This document shows positions 19,114-29,571 of a stretch of 64,000 bases of DNA, in pieces. Made by a program: the position numbers and the translations under genes. The notes under the pieces were generated by a model. The model did not search any database and was not told the origin of the DNA. It worked only from the letters and a program-made list of their open reading frames with translations. The number at the start of each line of letters is the position of its first letter. Position 1 is the stretch's first letter. The stretch is taken from assembly GCF_902626525.1 (NCBI RefSeq), contig NZ_CACOFR010000002.1, forward strand, positions 62,001-126,000. Reading direction: 5' to 3'. This stretch comes from an uncultured Prochlorococcus sp. (GTDB taxonomy: Bacteria; Cyanobacteriota; Cyanobacteriia; PCC-6307; Cyanobiaceae).

Positions 19114-20073
19114 GTGGCCTGGATTCTTATTGTTTTTTTAATATTACTCGGGGGGTTAATTGCACCATTTGGGGACCTTCTTGGTACAAAAATTGGAAAA
19201 GCAAGATTTAGTATCTTAAAATTAAGACCAAAGAAAACAGCGACAATCGTAACAATAATAACTGGAGGTTTTATTAGCTCAATTTCTATAGGATTGTTGA
19301 TTTTAGTTAGTGAAGAATTTAGGCAAAGACTTTTTGTTGATATCCCTCTTTTACAAAAGACTTTGGATGAGAGTAAAAAAGCTCTTCTTCCCTTGCAAGA
19401 AGAAAGGAAGAAGCTTGAAGAAAAGATTAATATTAAAGAAAAGGAATTAAATCAATTAAAAAGCAATATTAATGAATTTAGAAGAGGAAATGTAGTTATA
19501 AAAAGAGGACAAACTTTATTTATCGCACAAATTACTTCAAATCCAAATATTAAATTAGATCTGCGAAAGATTTACAATAGTGCAGATAAATATGTTCAGG
19601 AAATTGTAATTCCTAGTAAAAAAGAGATAAAAAATATTCTTTTGTGGAGATCTAGTAATGTATCTGAAATTGAATCAGTAACTTCAAAAGGTGGAGATTG
19701 GATAATATTGATTAAATCAGCAACTAATGTTTTGAAAGGAGATAATTTTGTTTTTGTATACTCAGAATTACTGCAAAATAAAACTATAGTAAGGAAAGGA
19801 GAAGTTATTACGAGCGAAATTCTTGAATCAAAGGATTTTGATTATAAAAATATTAATTCAAAAATTAAAAATTTAATTAGAAAAACTAGAGACAAAATTA
19901 AGTTAAGAGGATCTATTGTTAATGAAATTACTACAAAAGGCGACTTTATAAAAAAAATTAGGGATTCATTAAATGTAAATCAAAATAATAAATATCAAAT
20001 TGAGGTGGTATCTCTAAGAGATAGTAAAACTGCAGATCAAATAATAGTTGAGTTGAATATTATGAAATTATAA
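19114..20073 (+). CDS. DUF3084 family membrane-anchored coiled-coil protein
   Basis: A 319-residue protein from a GTG start at 19114. The N-terminus has two hydrophobic segments (about 1-20 and 45-68) around LRPKKTATIVTIITGGFIS, then a charged coiled coil (about 78-122), then a soluble beta-rich part. This is the DUF3084 pattern, found widely in cyanobacteria with no known function. It is followed 6 bp later by a YqgF-like nuclease gene; this pair is probably one transcript. Confidence 0.8.
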   Translation: MAWILIVFLILLGGLIAPFGDLLGTKIGKARFSILKLRPKKTATIVTIITGGFISSISIGLLILVSEEFRQRLFVDIPLLQKTLDESKKALLPLQEERKKLEEKINIKEKELNQLKSNINEFRRGNVVIKRGQTLFIAQITSNPNIKLDLRKIYNSADKYVQEIVIPSKKEIKNILLWRSSNVSEIESVTSKGGDWIILIKSATNVLKGDNFVFVYSELLQNKTIVRKGEVITSEILESKDFDYKNINSKIKNLIRKTRDKIKLRGSIVNEITTKGDFIKKIRDSLNVNQNNKYQIEVVSLRDSKTADQIIVELNIMKL

Positions 20074-20079
20074 TCTTTA

Positions 20080-20517
20080 ATGTTTAAAATATTATCTATT
20101 GATCCTGGGAAATTTAAATGTGGATTGGTTTTGGCTGATATAAGTGAAAAAAAAGTTTATAAAGCAATTATTCTTAAAAGTGAATTACTTGAAGATTATG
20201 TCAGGAATTTAAGTGAAGTTGAGGATATATCAAAAATTATTATTGGTAATGGTACAACATCGAGAGAGATTAGAGGGAAACTGGATTTCTTTAAAAAAGA
20301 AATAATAATTTTTGAAGAAAAAAATACCACCTATCGAGCAAAAGAGAGATATTTTGAACTTTTCCCGATAAGCGGTTTGAAGTTTTTAATTCCTAGGGAG
20401 GTTTTTCTTCTTAATAAAAATCTTGATGCGATATCAGCTTTGATAATTTTAGAAGATTATTGCGAAATGAAGTTAATTTTGAATAAAAATATAGATTTTA
20501 AAACTTGGCTAAAATAG
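20080..20517 (+). CDS. RNase H-fold protein related to YqgF/RuvX
   Basis: A 145-residue protein opening with ILSIDPGKFKCGLVLAD (4-20), where Asp7 of the DPG motif is the usual first metal ligand of the YqgF/RuvC-like nuclease fold. IIIGNGTTSREI is the second strand, FEEKNTTYRAKERYFEL contains acidic residues that could be further ligands, and DAISALIILEDY the last helix. Relatives process pre-16S rRNA or resolve junctions, but this divergent family is uncharacterised. Its end overlaps the convergent DUF3146 gene by 20 bp. Confidence 0.75.
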   Translation: MFKILSIDPGKFKCGLVLADISEKKVYKAIILKSELLEDYVRNLSEVEDISKIIIGNGTTSREIRGKLDFFKKEIIIFEEKNTTYRAKERYFELFPISGLKFLIPREVFLLNKNLDAISALIILEDYCEMKLILNKNIDFKTWLK

Positions 20518-20755
20518 TCAACTTATATTCATTTCCTACTTCTAATTCATAATCTTTTTTCAATAAAAATCTTAATAAAGCATCCTCAATTAATGCTCTC
20601 CCCAAAGGAGGATTCACTGATAATAAACCTTTGTTAAAATACCATGTAAAAGTCCATTTAAATTGACTAGCTTCCACAACACCTCTAATTTGCTTTTTTG
20701 AGAAGCAATATTCTTTAACACTGACATTTGCTATTGTTTCTGCTTTTGGTCGCAT
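20498..20755 (-). CDS. DUF3146 family protein
   Basis: An 85-residue protein. The stretch IRGVVEASQFKWTFTWYFNKGLLSVNPPLGRALIEDALLRFL matches my memory of DUF3146, a small cyanobacterial family (a W-x-F-x-W beta hairpin followed by PxLGRAL). No function is known. It is 3 bp downstream of pth on the same strand, so the two probably form one unit. Confidence 0.78.
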   Translation of the reverse strand: MRPKAETIANVSVKEYCFSKKQIRGVVEASQFKWTFTWYFNKGLLSVNPPLGRALIEDALLRFLLKKDYELEVGNEYKLTILAKF

Positions 20756-20758
20756 TTG

Positions 20759-21361
20759 TTAAATTTGGTCTTTATCAAAAGAATTCAAATCTTTTATTAT
20801 AAATTCTTCTTTTCTTGTATTTAATTGTTCTAGAGATTTTATTATCCTCTTATATACTTTATCTAAAATTGATTTTTCTTCCATAGAAATATTTCCCAGA
20901 ACATAAGAAATTGTATTGAATTTATTTGTTCCTTCAATTAATGGAGGTGATCCAATACCAATTCTTATTCTATTAAAGTCTTGAGTTCGCAATGTCTCAA
21001 TAATGCTTTTAAGCCCATTATGCCCACCAGAACCCCCTCTTTTTCTAAATCTTATTTTTCCAAGTGGGAGATCTTTATCATCGACTATTATAAAAATCTG
21101 ATCTAAATTAATTTTGTACCAGTCCACGATTGCTCGGACAGCATCACCACTCTTATTCATAAAAGTATTAGGTAAAAATAACCTGTAAGTAGAGTCATTG
21201 ATTTTGAACTCTGAGCAGGAACATTTAAGCTTATCCTTCAATAAAAAATTTGAATTATATTTTTTGGAGAAATTTTCAAGCAGCAAAAAACCTATATTAT
21301 GTCTACTTTTTGAATATTTTTTTCCAGGATTTCCTAATCCAATTAAATATATTTCGTTCAT
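20759..21361 (-). CDS. pth: Peptidyl-tRNA hydrolase
   Basis: Cleaves peptidyl-tRNA released from stalled ribosomes. The 200 residues contain IGLGNPGKKYSKSRHNIGF, with catalytic His21 and Asn11, TFMNKSGDAV, IIVDDKDLPLGKIRFRK with the catalytic Asp, and GGSGGHNGLKSI. Normal length and complete. Downstream on the same strand is the DUF3146 gene; upstream lies a 147 bp spacer before psbH in which I see no gene. Confidence 0.96.
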   Translation of the reverse strand: MNEIYLIGLGNPGKKYSKSRHNIGFLLLENFSKKYNSNFLLKDKLKCSCSEFKINDSTYRLFLPNTFMNKSGDAVRAIVDWYKINLDQIFIIVDDKDLPLGKIRFRKRGGSGGHNGLKSIIETLRTQDFNRIRIGIGSPPLIEGTNKFNTISYVLGNISMEEKSILDKVYKRIIKSLEQLNTRKEEFIIKDLNSFDKDQI

Positions 21362-21508
21362 AATGTATCTCTAAAACTCTTTAATTGAGATTTATAAATA
21401 TACAAATAAACTATAACTAAATAAATTAGAACCCATAATCAAAAAGAGTTGATCTGGTGATATTCCGATTGAACAGATAACTTTTTAGAGAGTTTCTGAA
21501 AATTAATT

Positions 21509-21703
21509 TCAGTTGAAATCTACTGAAAAGCCTTGTAATAGCAATGATTGGTTATAAATCTGTAGAATGATAACTAAAAAAACCAAAAGTAATAGACCTA
21601 TGACTGTCATCACAGGAACTGCTCCCCAACCAGGTACAACTTTTCCTTGACCTGAATTGCCAATAGCTTTTAAAAGGCTTCCTAAGGCTGTTTTTTGACC
21701 CAT
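21509..21703 (-). CDS. psbH: Photosystem II protein PsbH
   Basis: A 64-residue single-span PSII subunit near CP47 and the QB site. [23 protein letters not shown] is stromal-type and basic, followed by the PGWGAVPVM motif and a membrane helix (about 31-50). The cyanobacterial form lacks the longer phosphorylated N-terminus of plants. It is transcribed away from psbN. Confidence 0.97.
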   Translation of the reverse strand: MGQKTALGSLLKAIGNSGQGKVVPGWGAVPVMTVIGLLLLVFLVIILQIYNQSLLLQGFSVDFN

Positions 21704-21738
21704 GTTGAACTCACAAAATCGAAGATTATTTCGCTATT

Positions 21739-21754
21739 GTATAAGAACTTATAC
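21739..21754. promoter_or_regulatory. Palindrome in the psbH/psbN divergent promoter
   Basis: GTATAAG-AA-CTTATAC: perfect 7 bp arms around a 2 bp centre, lying almost midway in the 80 bp spacer (36 bp from psbH, 30 bp from psbN). Read from either side it offers a TATAAG hexamer that resembles a -10 box, so it could serve both promoters or be an operator. Not a described site to my knowledge. Confidence 0.5.
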
Positions 21755-21783
21755 GTAATTTGTTTACAAACTTATCAAAATTG

Positions 21784-21936
21784 ATGCAAACTTTATCATC
21801 TGCTCCAGATCCTGCAGTTTCCATAGCAGTAACTATCTTGGTATTTCTTCTAGCTTTAACGGGTTTTGGTCTTTGGACTGCATTTGGACCTAAGGCTGCA
21901 AAGCTAACAGATCCATGGGATGACCATGATGATTAA
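21784..21936 (+). CDS. psbN: PsbN, photosystem II assembly protein
   Basis: A 50-residue single-span protein: MQTLSSAPDPAVSIAVTILV, then a membrane helix with LLALTGFGLWTAFGP and an acidic tail DPWDDHDD. PsbN assists PSII reaction-centre assembly and is not a permanent subunit. It is opposite in strand to psbH, the arrangement also seen in plastids, and is followed by psbI. Confidence 0.96.
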   Translation: MQTLSSAPDPAVSIAVTILVFLLALTGFGLWTAFGPKAAKLTDPWDDHDD

Positions 21937-22049
21937 ATGAATCTCCCCTAAAGTATTTCAAAATTTTCCAAAAATACAAAAAGTAAACCTTTTCTCATAA
22001 TTTAAATATAAATTTAATAAGATATAAACTTGTTAGTTCAAATTGTTCT

Positions 22050-22178
22050 ATGCTTGCTCTAAAAATTTCTGTTTACACCATTGTCTTTTTCTTTGTTGGA
22101 ATATTCCTTTTTGGATTTTTAGCAAGTGATCCCACGAGAACTCCTAATAGAAAAGATTTAGAAAGTCCTCAAGATTAG
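22050..22178 (+). CDS. psbI: Photosystem II reaction-centre protein PsbI
   Basis: A 42-residue PSII subunit beside D1: [20 protein letters not shown] forms the membrane helix, followed by the family hallmark [15 protein letters not shown]. Slightly longer than plant PsbI. Lies 113 bp after psbN on the same strand and 25 bp ahead of the DUF3769 gene. Confidence 0.97.
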
Positions 22179-22203
22179 ATAATTTTCTATTTGGACAATT
22201 GAT

Positions 22204-24189
22204 TTGAAAATTTTACACTTTAGATATTTAATTTATTTTAATTCACTTTTTCTAAGTTTATTTATTCCAAACTTCAATTCTGCTTTGTCAGAAACTATTG
22301 GTAGGAAAAATATTTTAATTAATAATTCTAACCAAACCTACTTTAATAAGAATTTAGATCAAAATATTTTCTTTAGTAATAATTTTAAAAATCAAAATTT
22401 TAAAAATAACCTTAATTTAGCTTTTAATGAAATTTCAGATCAAAGTAGAAATGTAGAGATTCAATCAGATACACAATTCCAAGAAGAAAATGTTATTTAC
22501 GCTGAGGGGAATGTAATTGTAACTTATAAAGGAAATACCCTTAAAGCTGACAAGCTTGTTTATGACAAATTAAATGAAACTGTAAAAGCAAGTGGAAATA
22601 TTAAATTAATTCTTGAAAATCAGGTCTTTATTTCAGAAAAATTAAATTATGATTTTAAAAATCAAAAAGGGTCTTTTTTTAAGGTTAAGGGTTTAATACA
22701 AACCAAGAATCTTATAGAGGATTTAGAATTCACTTCGGATCAATTTCAAGAAATATCTTCAACTTTGCAAAGAATAAATAAAGAAAAAGTTTTATACACT
22801 CCCGATGGAATAAATAATTGGATTTTTTATACTGATGAATTAAAAGTAGATAAAAATCAATGGACTGCAAAAAAAGCTATCTTTACAAATGATTTACTTG
22901 AAACAAATCAAGTTAAATTCGAGATAAATTCTTTGAGAATTATTCCCAAAGATGATGAATTAAAATTAAAGTCATCAATAAGTTATTTAATTTTTGAGGA
23001 TCGAGTACCCATTCCCTTTTGGTTTGGGAATAGAACACTAAAGAAAACAAAAGATGGGTATTTTCTCGACTTAAGTTCTAAATGGTATTTAGGATTGGAT
23101 TATGTTGATAGAGATGGATATTTTGTAGGAAGAAAATTAAAACCTTTTAATATATCAAGTGATTTCGTATTGAATTTAGAGCCTCAATTTTTAATTCAGA
23201 GATCTCTTCAAGGATATACTAAAAGCTTTGTAAATAAGGGTGATTCAATTACCTCAGATAAAGTCAGAAGAGATGTTTCTTTATCAGATTATTTTAGTTT
23301 GAATTCGGAATTGCAAGGAAAAGTTAATGGTTGGGATCTAACCATTGATAAAAACTTATATTCTCTAGATTTTGACAAATTCTTAGATGCCTTTCGGTTA
23401 AAAATGAATTTAAGCAAAGATATATATATTTTTGGTTCTAAATGGAATAAAAGTTTTTATGGAGTTTATAGAGACAAAATTTGGAATGGATCAATAGGAG
23501 AATCAGAAATATATGTTGGCTATGGATCAAAACTAGAAAAATTAAATATATGGGATGAGGATGGAATAGAAAAAACTGAGAGATTCAAAATAGGTTTAGG
23601 AAACTTTAAAGCAGAAGCATTAAATAATAAAAATTTAGTAAGTAGTTACAAAGGAAGTTTTTATTATTCATTGAATCAAAAAATTCCTTTAGTCGTTAAG
23701 GAATCTGAAAATAAATTTGTAGATAGATCATTTAATTATATTTTTGAGCCGGTAAAGCAAGGAATTTATCTTGATACTAAATTAGCTGCCTTATTGTCTC
23801 TTTATGAAGATGGAAATCATCAAGAATACCTTGGTTTCGGAGCAGGTCCTGAATTCGTATTCGGAGAATTTAAAAAAAGATTTGCTGATTATACAAAAAT
23901 AAGTTTTATGCCTTTTTATAGACTAAAAAGTGGTGATAGTATTTTTAAATTTGATCAAGTATCAGATAAATTTACTTTAGATCTAGCATTAGATCAACAA
24001 TTATATGGTCCTATACTTCTAAGGTCAAAAGCTACCTTAAATTTAGATGGAAATTCAAAAGATTATGGAGATTTTATAAATTCTAGTATTTCTCTTTATT
24101 GGAAAAAAAGATCATATGAAGTAGGTATTTTTTATCAACCACATGACCAATCGGGAGGGATGAAAATTAATTTGTACGGATTTGAATAG
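22204..24189 (+). CDS. LptD/OstA-like outer-membrane protein (DUF3769)
   Basis: A 661-residue exported protein from a TTG start at 22204. MKILHFRYLIYFNSLFLSLF is the signal peptide. Residues about 80-150 (IQSDTQFQEENVIYAEGNVIV, LKADKLVYDKLNETVKASGN) match the LptA/OstA beta-jellyroll repeat, and the rest is a long alternating beta-rich region expected to form an outer-membrane barrel, as in DUF3769. Likely role: lipopolysaccharide export or assembly at the outer membrane. Ends 2 bp from leuD (convergent). Confidence 0.8.
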   Translation: MKILHFRYLIYFNSLFLSLFIPNFNSALSETIGRKNILINNSNQTYFNKNLDQNIFFSNNFKNQNFKNNLNLAFNEISDQSRNVEIQSDTQFQEENVIYAEGNVIVTYKGNTLKADKLVYDKLNETVKASGNIKLILENQVFISEKLNYDFKNQKGSFFKVKGLIQTKNLIEDLEFTSDQFQEISSTLQRINKEKVLYTPDGINNWIFYTDELKVDKNQWTAKKAIFTNDLLETNQVKFEINSLRIIPKDDELKLKSSISYLIFEDRVPIPFWFGNRTLKKTKDGYFLDLSSKWYLGLDYVDRDGYFVGRKLKPFNISSDFVLNLEPQFLIQRSLQGYTKSFVNKGDSITSDKVRRDVSLSDYFSLNSELQGKVNGWDLTIDKNLYSLDFDKFLDAFRLKMNLSKDIYIFGSKWNKSFYGVYRDKIWNGSIGESEIYVGYGSKLEKLNIWDEDGIEKTERFKIGLGNFKAEALNNKNLVSSYKGSFYYSLNQKIPLVVKESENKFVDRSFNYIFEPVKQGIYLDTKLAALLSLYEDGNHQEYLGFGAGPEFVFGEFKKRFADYTKISFMPFYRLKSGDSIFKFDQVSDKFTLDLALDQQLYGPILLRSKATLNLDGNSKDYGDFINSSISLYWKKRSYEVGIFYQPHDQSGGMKINLYGFE

Positions 24190-24191
24190 TT

Positions 24192-24815
24192 TTAATGAAG
24201 TGATTTATTAAATTTGACATATGGTAATTCATTGATTTTTTTTTCAATTAAATTTAAATTTTCAAGTAGGGTTGAGGTTGCATCCCATTCACCAGATAAA
24301 AACATTTTTTTTGAGGAATTCTTAATCTCAAGATTTAATTTCATTGATCCATATTTTACAGTTGATTCGAGGATGTTAATTTCAAATAAATCATTATCTT
24401 GATTTTTAATATTTTGAATATTCTTGATTAATTCTTTTGAAAGAGTAAAACATGGAACTCCAATTGCTATACAGTTACTATAAAAAATTTCTGCAAAGCT
24501 TTCTCCTATTATTGTTCTAATTCCCCATCTCAAAAGAGCTTGTGGTGCATGTTCTCTACTTGAACCACATCCAAAATTGCTGTTAACAATCAGAATCGAA
24601 GCTCCTTGATTTTTTTCTAAATCAAAAGGGTGCCTGCCATCAAGTTTTTTCCTGTCATCTGCAAAAACAGATTGCCCTAAATTATCGAAACTTACACACT
24701 TTAAGAAACGAGCTGGAATAATACGATCAGTATCAATGTCGTCACCAATTAACATTATAGGTTTACCTACCACAGTTGTTAATTTCCCAGTTGGAGGAGA
24801 AAACTTATTCCTCAT
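24192..24815 (-). CDS. leuD: 3-isopropylmalate dehydratase small subunit
   Basis: Small swivelling subunit of isopropylmalate isomerase in leucine synthesis. [34 protein letters not shown] and the IGVPCF strand are all present. The 207-residue length is normal. Its ATG overlaps the leuC stop by 4 bp (24812-24815), giving translational coupling. Confidence 0.97.
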   Translation of the reverse strand: MRNKFSPPTGKLTTVVGKPIMLIGDDIDTDRIIPARFLKCVSFDNLGQSVFADDRKKLDGRHPFDLEKNQGASILIVNSNFGCGSSREHAPQALLRWGIRTIIGESFAEIFYSNCIAIGVPCFTLSKELIKNIQNIKNQDNDLFEINILESTVKYGSMKLNLEIKNSSKKMFLSGEWDATSTLLENLNLIEKKINELPYVKFNKSLH

Positions 24816-26221
24816 TTTTTTATAAATTCTCGCACATCAGTAACTTTTCCAGATATTGCAGCTGCAGCTACCATAGCTGGACTCATTAAAAGTGTTCTTC
24901 CGCTTGGTGATCCTTGTCTACCTTTAAAATTACGATTACTCGAACTCGCACTTATTTGATTTCCTGTTAACTTATCAGAGTTCATTGCTAAACACATTGA
25001 GCAACCTGGTTCTCTCCATTGAAAACCTGCATCTTGAAAAATTTTATCAAGACCTTCTTCTTTTGCTTCTTTCGCTACTTTTTCAGATCCAGGGACTACA
25101 AATGCTTTAACATTTTTTGCGACCTTACTATGTTGAACAACTTTAGCTGCAACCCTCAAATCACTTATTCGTCCATTAGTACAGCTTCCAATAAAACATA
25201 CATCAATTGGAGTATTTTTAATTAATTGTCCTGGCTTAAAACCCATATAATCATAGGCTTCATCAGCAATAAATCTGTCATTGGGATCGATCTCAAGTTT
25301 TGAAGGTATTTTTTGATTTATACCTACGCTTTGTGCTGGTGTAATCCCCCAAGTCACAGTAGGATCAACATTTGATGCGTCTATTTCAACGACATCATCG
25401 TAAGAGGCATTCTTTTCACTTTTCAGAGATTTCCACCAGTTGATTGCTCTATCCCAATCCTCATTTTTTGGAGAAAATAATTTATCTTTTATATAGCTAA
25501 AAGTTTTTTGATCTGGATTTATATAGCCACAGCGAGCTCCTCCCTCTATGGACATATTACAGATTGTCATTCTTTCTTCCATTGATAAATTACTTATCGC
25601 AGGACCTGCAAATTCATATGCATAACCCACTCCTGCTTTCACTCCAAGTTTTTGAATAATATAAAGCACTAAATCTTTAGCAAAAACTCCACTAGAAAGT
25701 TTATTCTTACACCAAATTTGTCTTACCTTTAGTTTATTCATAGCAATTGTTTGAGTTGCTAGAACATCTCTTACTTGACTTGTTCCGATACCAAAAGCGA
25801 TTGAACCAAAGGCTCCATGAGTAGAAGTGTGCGAATCACCGCAAGCAATTGTCATTCCTGGCTGTGTTAAGCCTAGTTCTGGTGCCACTACATGAACAAT
25901 TCCTTGATTACCACTGCCAATATTAAAAAATTTAATTTTGTTCTCAATGCAATTTTTTTCCAGTGTATTAATCATCTGTTCCGCGAGATTATCTTTAAAA
26001 GGCCTTGTTTGATTATCTGTGGGGACTATGTGATCAACCGTAGCAATTGTTCTTTCTGGAAATTTAACCTTTAAATTTTTATCTTTTAAAGCTCCAAATG
26101 CTTGAGGACTAGTAACTTCATGAATAAGGTGAAGGCCGATGAAGACTTGATCAGCTCCACCAGGTAGACTTGAAACCTTATGTAATTGCCATACTTTATC
26201 AAATAAGGTGTTTCGACTCAA
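24812..26221 (-). CDS. leuC: 3-isopropylmalate dehydratase large subunit
   Basis: Large catalytic subunit of isopropylmalate isomerase. The 469 residues contain [14 protein letters not shown] and the three [4Fe-4S] cysteines in FIGSCTNGR (about 345) and [10 protein letters not shown] (about 404-407). It is followed by leuD with a 4 bp overlap. cinA and glyA lie upstream on the same strand with small gaps, so glyA-cinA-leuC-leuD could be one long transcript. Confidence 0.97.
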   Translation of the reverse strand: MSRNTLFDKVWQLHKVSSLPGGADQVFIGLHLIHEVTSPQAFGALKDKNLKVKFPERTIATVDHIVPTDNQTRPFKDNLAEQMINTLEKNCIENKIKFFNIGSGNQGIVHVVAPELGLTQPGMTIACGDSHTSTHGAFGSIAFGIGTSQVRDVLATQTIAMNKLKVRQIWCKNKLSSGVFAKDLVLYIIQKLGVKAGVGYAYEFAGPAISNLSMEERMTICNMSIEGGARCGYINPDQKTFSYIKDKLFSPKNEDWDRAINWWKSLKSEKNASYDDVVEIDASNVDPTVTWGITPAQSVGINQKIPSKLEIDPNDRFIADEAYDYMGFKPGQLIKNTPIDVCFIGSCTNGRISDLRVAAKVVQHSKVAKNVKAFVVPGSEKVAKEAKEEGLDKIFQDAGFQWREPGCSMCLAMNSDKLTGNQISASSSNRNFKGRQGSPSGRTLLMSPAMVAAAAISGKVTDVREFIKK

Positions 26222-26233
26222 TTTACAAAAAAG

Positions 26234-27535
26234 TTACTTACTATTAGATAATAGGATTAATCTGAGGCTGTTCAAACACACATTTACACTTAGTGTTTGA
26301 ATTTCAATTCTATTTAGCGATTTATTAAATGATTTTTTGATATTAGTAATATGATTATTAGGACCAGAAATCGAAATGTATACTAATCCAACGGGTTTTT
26401 CTATACTTCCCCCTTCAGGTCCCGCTATTCCACTGATCGCTATTGACCAATCTGCTTTTAATTTCTCTTTGACATTAATTGCCATTGCCTGACAAACTTC
26501 TTCAGAAACAGCTCCATATTTTCTAAGCATGTCTTTTGAAATATTTAATAATGAATTTTTTAGCTCATTACTATATGAAACAATACTACCTTGAAAAACT
26601 TTAGATGATCCTGATATTGAGGTGATTGATGAAGAGAGGAGACCTCCAGTACATGACTCAGCGAGAACAATACTTTCGTTTCTTTTAGCTAATTCTTTTA
26701 TTAAAACGCTTGCGAGAGTGTCATGATTTTCTCCAAAAATAAATTTTGAAAACTCTTTTTTTAATTCTTCTTTTACAGGTTTAATTATTTTCTTCGCTTC
26801 CTCTTCATGCTTAGCTTTAGCAGTTATTCTGAGCTTAACCTCTCCCAAGTTTGCGTATGGAGCAACAGTAGGATTATTAAGATTCAAAAGATCATTAATT
26901 TTTTCTGCAACACTTGATTCTCCAATACCTGCAAATTTAAGAGTATTTGAAAAGAATGAATAACTATCTGAGAATTTGCTTTTAATAAAATCTAATGCAG
27001 TCTCTTTCCACATAGCTTTCATTTCACTAGGTACACCTGGAAAAGTAAGAATAGTAAATCCCTTTATTGGTTCCCATATCATTCCTGGTGCAGTCCCCTT
27101 AGGGTTATTAATTATTTGCGCATCTTTTGGAAAAAAACATTGTTTCCGTAAGCTAGAAGAATTATCATTTAGCTTTGAATTTGGGAGTTTTTGTTTTATT
27201 TCTTTCCATAAATAGGGTCTTTCAAAAAGGGATACATTGAAAGACTTGGTTATTGCTTCAGTAGTTAAGTCATCTGGTGTTGGACCTAATCCACCCGTTG
27301 TAATTAGAATATTACTTCTTTTTGATATTTCTTTAACTACTTTAATAATGCGATCACGATTATCGCCTACAGTTGTTTGCCTAAAGTGATTTAATCCTAA
27401 TTGAGATAATTGTTCGGAAATCCATTGAGCATTCGTATTTACAATATTTCCTAAAAGTAATTCTGTTCCAATAGATAGAATTTCAACATCATTGGAATTA
27501 TAGTCATTTAATTGTTGCTTCAAGTTTGCCTTCAT
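26234..27535 (-). CDS. cinA: CinA-like nicotinamide mononucleotide amidohydrolase
   Basis: A 433-residue two-domain protein: an N-terminal molybdopterin-binding-type domain ([20 protein letters not shown], about 17-36; [14 protein letters not shown], about 78-91) linked to ADP-ribose pyrophosphatase activity in relatives, and a C-terminal CinA deamidase domain ([30 protein letters not shown]). It recycles NMN and is also linked to competence in some bacteria. Starts at 27535, overlapping the end of glyA by 32 bp. Confidence 0.94.
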   Translation of the reverse strand: MKANLKQQLNDYNSNDVEILSIGTELLLGNIVNTNAQWISEQLSQLGLNHFRQTTVGDNRDRIIKVVKEISKRSNILITTGGLGPTPDDLTTEAITKSFNVSLFERPYLWKEIKQKLPNSKLNDNSSSLRKQCFFPKDAQIINNPKGTAPGMIWEPIKGFTILTFPGVPSEMKAMWKETALDFIKSKFSDSYSFFSNTLKFAGIGESSVAEKINDLLNLNNPTVAPYANLGEVKLRITAKAKHEEEAKKIIKPVKEELKKEFSKFIFGENHDTLASVLIKELAKRNESIVLAESCTGGLLSSSITSISGSSKVFQGSIVSYSNELKNSLLNISKDMLRKYGAVSEEVCQAMAINVKEKLKADWSIAISGIAGPEGGSIEKPVGLVYISISGPNNHITNIKKSFNKSLNRIEIQTLSVNVCLNSLRLILLSNSK

Positions 27536-28775
27536 AAAGAGGAAAACGATTACATAAGGTTAACACTCTCTCTTTACATTTATTTTCAGTTAATGAGTCA
27601 TTTGGATTAAGTAATCTATCAGCAATAATTTCCCCTACTTCAGCAAAAGCAGTTTCATCAAAGCCTCTAGTAGTTAAAGCAGCAGTCCCCAACCTTAGCC
27701 CACTTGTCACAAAAGGGGATTCTGGGTCAAATGGAACAGTATTTTTATTAGCTGTGATATTAACTTCGCTTACTAGCAAATCAGCAATTTTCCCAGTCAT
27801 ACTTATACTTCTTAAATCGAGCAAAACAATATGATTATCCGTACCGCCACTAACAATATTAATACCTCTATTTATTAAAGTTGAAGCCAAAACTTTGGCG
27901 TTTTTAATTACTTGTTTGGAATAATCAACGAAATCGGGTTGTAAGGCTTCTCCGAATGCAACTGCTTTAGCGGCAATGACATGTTCTAAAGGCCCACCCT
28001 GAGTTCCAGGAAACACAGATTTATCAAATTTTTTCCCAAATTCTGCATTTTTACATAAAATGAGCCCTCCCCTTGGACCTCTTAATGTCTTATGCGTAGT
28101 TGTAGTTACTACATCACAATAGGGCACTGGATTTGGATGAAGTTTACTTGCTACGAGTCCTGCGATGTGAGCAATATCCGCCATTAAAAATGCACCAACT
28201 TCATCTGCAATATTTCTAAATGATTCAAAATCTATTGTTCTTGGATAAGCAGAGTATCCGCATATGATTAATTTTGGTTTTGTTTCTAGAGCTTTCTCTC
28301 TTATTTCATCAAAATTTAACTCACTAGTTTCTTTACTTACACCATAGTGAACCGCATTGAACCACTTTCCACTCATATTGACTGGAGATCCATGAGTAAG
28401 GTGTCCACCATGAGATAAATCCATCCCCATGATTGTGTCACCAGGATTAAGAAGACTTAAGAAAACAGCAGTATTTGCCTGTGCTCCACTATGAGGTTGA
28501 ACATTAGCCCAATTTGCATCAAATAGTTTTTTCGCTCTCTGAATAGCTAATTCTTCAATTTCATCAACAAATTCACACCCCCCGTAATATCTTTTTTGAG
28601 GTAATCCCTCCGCATATTTATTAGTAAGTATCGATCCTTGAGCTTGCATAACAGATATTGATGCGAAATTTTCACTTGCTATTAACTCAAGGTGAGTTTC
28701 TTGCCTATTTTTTTCTAAATTAATAAAATTTGATATTACTGGATCACTTTCTTTAAGATTTTGAAGAATATTCAT
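27504..28775 (-). CDS. glyA: Serine hydroxymethyltransferase
   Basis: PLP enzyme that interconverts serine and glycine and loads methylene onto tetrahydrofolate, important for photorespiratory glycine and one-carbon supply. The 423 residues hold the PLP-lysine motif [15 protein letters not shown] (K near 229), SPSGAQAN-type [11 protein letters not shown] and [11 protein letters not shown]. The stop lies inside the start of cinA. Confidence 0.97.
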   Translation of the reverse strand: MNILQNLKESDPVISNFINLEKNRQETHLELIASENFASISVMQAQGSILTNKYAEGLPQKRYYGGCEFVDEIEELAIQRAKKLFDANWANVQPHSGAQANTAVFLSLLNPGDTIMGMDLSHGGHLTHGSPVNMSGKWFNAVHYGVSKETSELNFDEIREKALETKPKLIICGYSAYPRTIDFESFRNIADEVGAFLMADIAHIAGLVASKLHPNPVPYCDVVTTTTHKTLRGPRGGLILCKNAEFGKKFDKSVFPGTQGGPLEHVIAAKAVAFGEALQPDFVDYSKQVIKNAKVLASTLINRGINIVSGGTDNHIVLLDLRSISMTGKIADLLVSEVNITANKNTVPFDPESPFVTSGLRLGTAALTTRGFDETAFAEVGEIIADRLLNPNDSLTENKCKERVLTLCNRFPLYEGKLEATIK

Positions 28776-28852
28776 TGAATTTGATAAGCAATATAATTAA
28801 TATATACGATATTTTTAAGAAAAATATAAAAAGAATATTTCATAATTTAAAA

Positions 28853-28926
28853 CGCGCCTGGAGAGATTCGAACTCCCGACACCCTGATCCGTAGTCAGGT
28901 GCTCTAATCCACTGAGCTACAGGCGC
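28853..28926 (-). tRNA. tRNA-Arg (ACG)
   Basis: A 74 nt cloverleaf read from 28926. Acceptor GCGCCTG pairs with CAGGCGC; discriminator G. The anticodon arm CTGACTACGGATCAG (read on the minus strand) places ACG in the loop, normally deaminated to ICG to read CGN codons. The T arm reads GGGAGTTCGAATCTCTC. No CCA encoded. Confidence 0.95.
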
Positions 28927-29015
28927 ACAATTTGTAATATCTCTGTTCCAGGGTCTCTTAGTCAACTAGATTTCTAGTAAAATGTCTAATATTAACAATT
29001 TTAATCTTATTAATT

Positions 29016-29267
29016 ATGCCTATAAAGTGGTACGGAAATGGTGATTTAGAAGACCCCACTTATAAACACTTTTCTAGAATAGTAAACTTTGTGGTTCATT
29101 GCATGATATTTACTGCGATTGTTAGCGGTACTTGGCTTTTAAAAGAAATTAAATATGAAATCGCCTTTTTTAATAATTTTGCAATTTTCTGGTCAATTGT
29201 TTTAACGACCCATTTGCTTTTTGTAATTATTAAAAAACCTAAAGACTTAGAAAAACAATCAACTTAA
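29016..29267 (+). CDS. Small two-helix membrane protein, unknown function
   Basis: An 83-residue protein. MPIKWYGNGDLEDPTYKHFSR is a soluble head, followed by two membrane helices (about 22-42 and 50-70) and a short basic tail. No motif points to a role. It is followed 13 bp later by a DUF3181 gene on the same strand. Its codon use and the spacing support it; I do not recognise a named family. Confidence 0.68.
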   Translation: MPIKWYGNGDLEDPTYKHFSRIVNFVVHCMIFTAIVSGTWLLKEIKYEIAFFNNFAIFWSIVLTTHLLFVIIKKPKDLEKQST

Positions 29268-29280
29268 ATTAATTTTCTTT

Positions 29281-29571
29281 ATGGACTCTCAGATACCAAT
29301 AATTGATCTAGAAAATATAATTTCAGATAAGATTTTTATAAAAATAGAAAAATGGAATTTATATCTTGGAGATGCCGGCTTAGCCAGAAAACTTGCTATT
29401 GAATGTATTAGTAATAAAGATCAAGGCTCATTAGAGGCTGCAAAAATAAGCTTACAATCAATTAACGTTAAAGTTGGTGATGGCGTCAATACCATTCCGC
29501 TGGTTAACTTAATCACCACATCACAAATTATTGAATTAAAGGAGATCTTGGAGAGTTTTCTTGATAATTAA
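29281..29571 (+). CDS. DUF3181 family protein
   Basis: A 96-residue soluble protein. IFIKIEKWNLYLGDAGLARKLA and LQSINVKVGDGVNTIPLVNL match the small cyanobacterial DUF3181 family as I remember it. Function is unknown. Its TAA and the opposing murJ TAA overlap within a single TTAA at 29568-29571. Confidence 0.75.
   Translation: MDSQIPIIDLENIISDKIFIKIEKWNLYLGDAGLARKLAIECISNKDQGSLEAAKISLQSINVKVGDGVNTIPLVNLITTSQIIELKEILESFLDN

Noticed and set aside
21362-21508. Possible tatA or other small gene between pth and psbH
   Set aside because: I looked for a small membrane-protein frame in this 147 bp spacer and found none.
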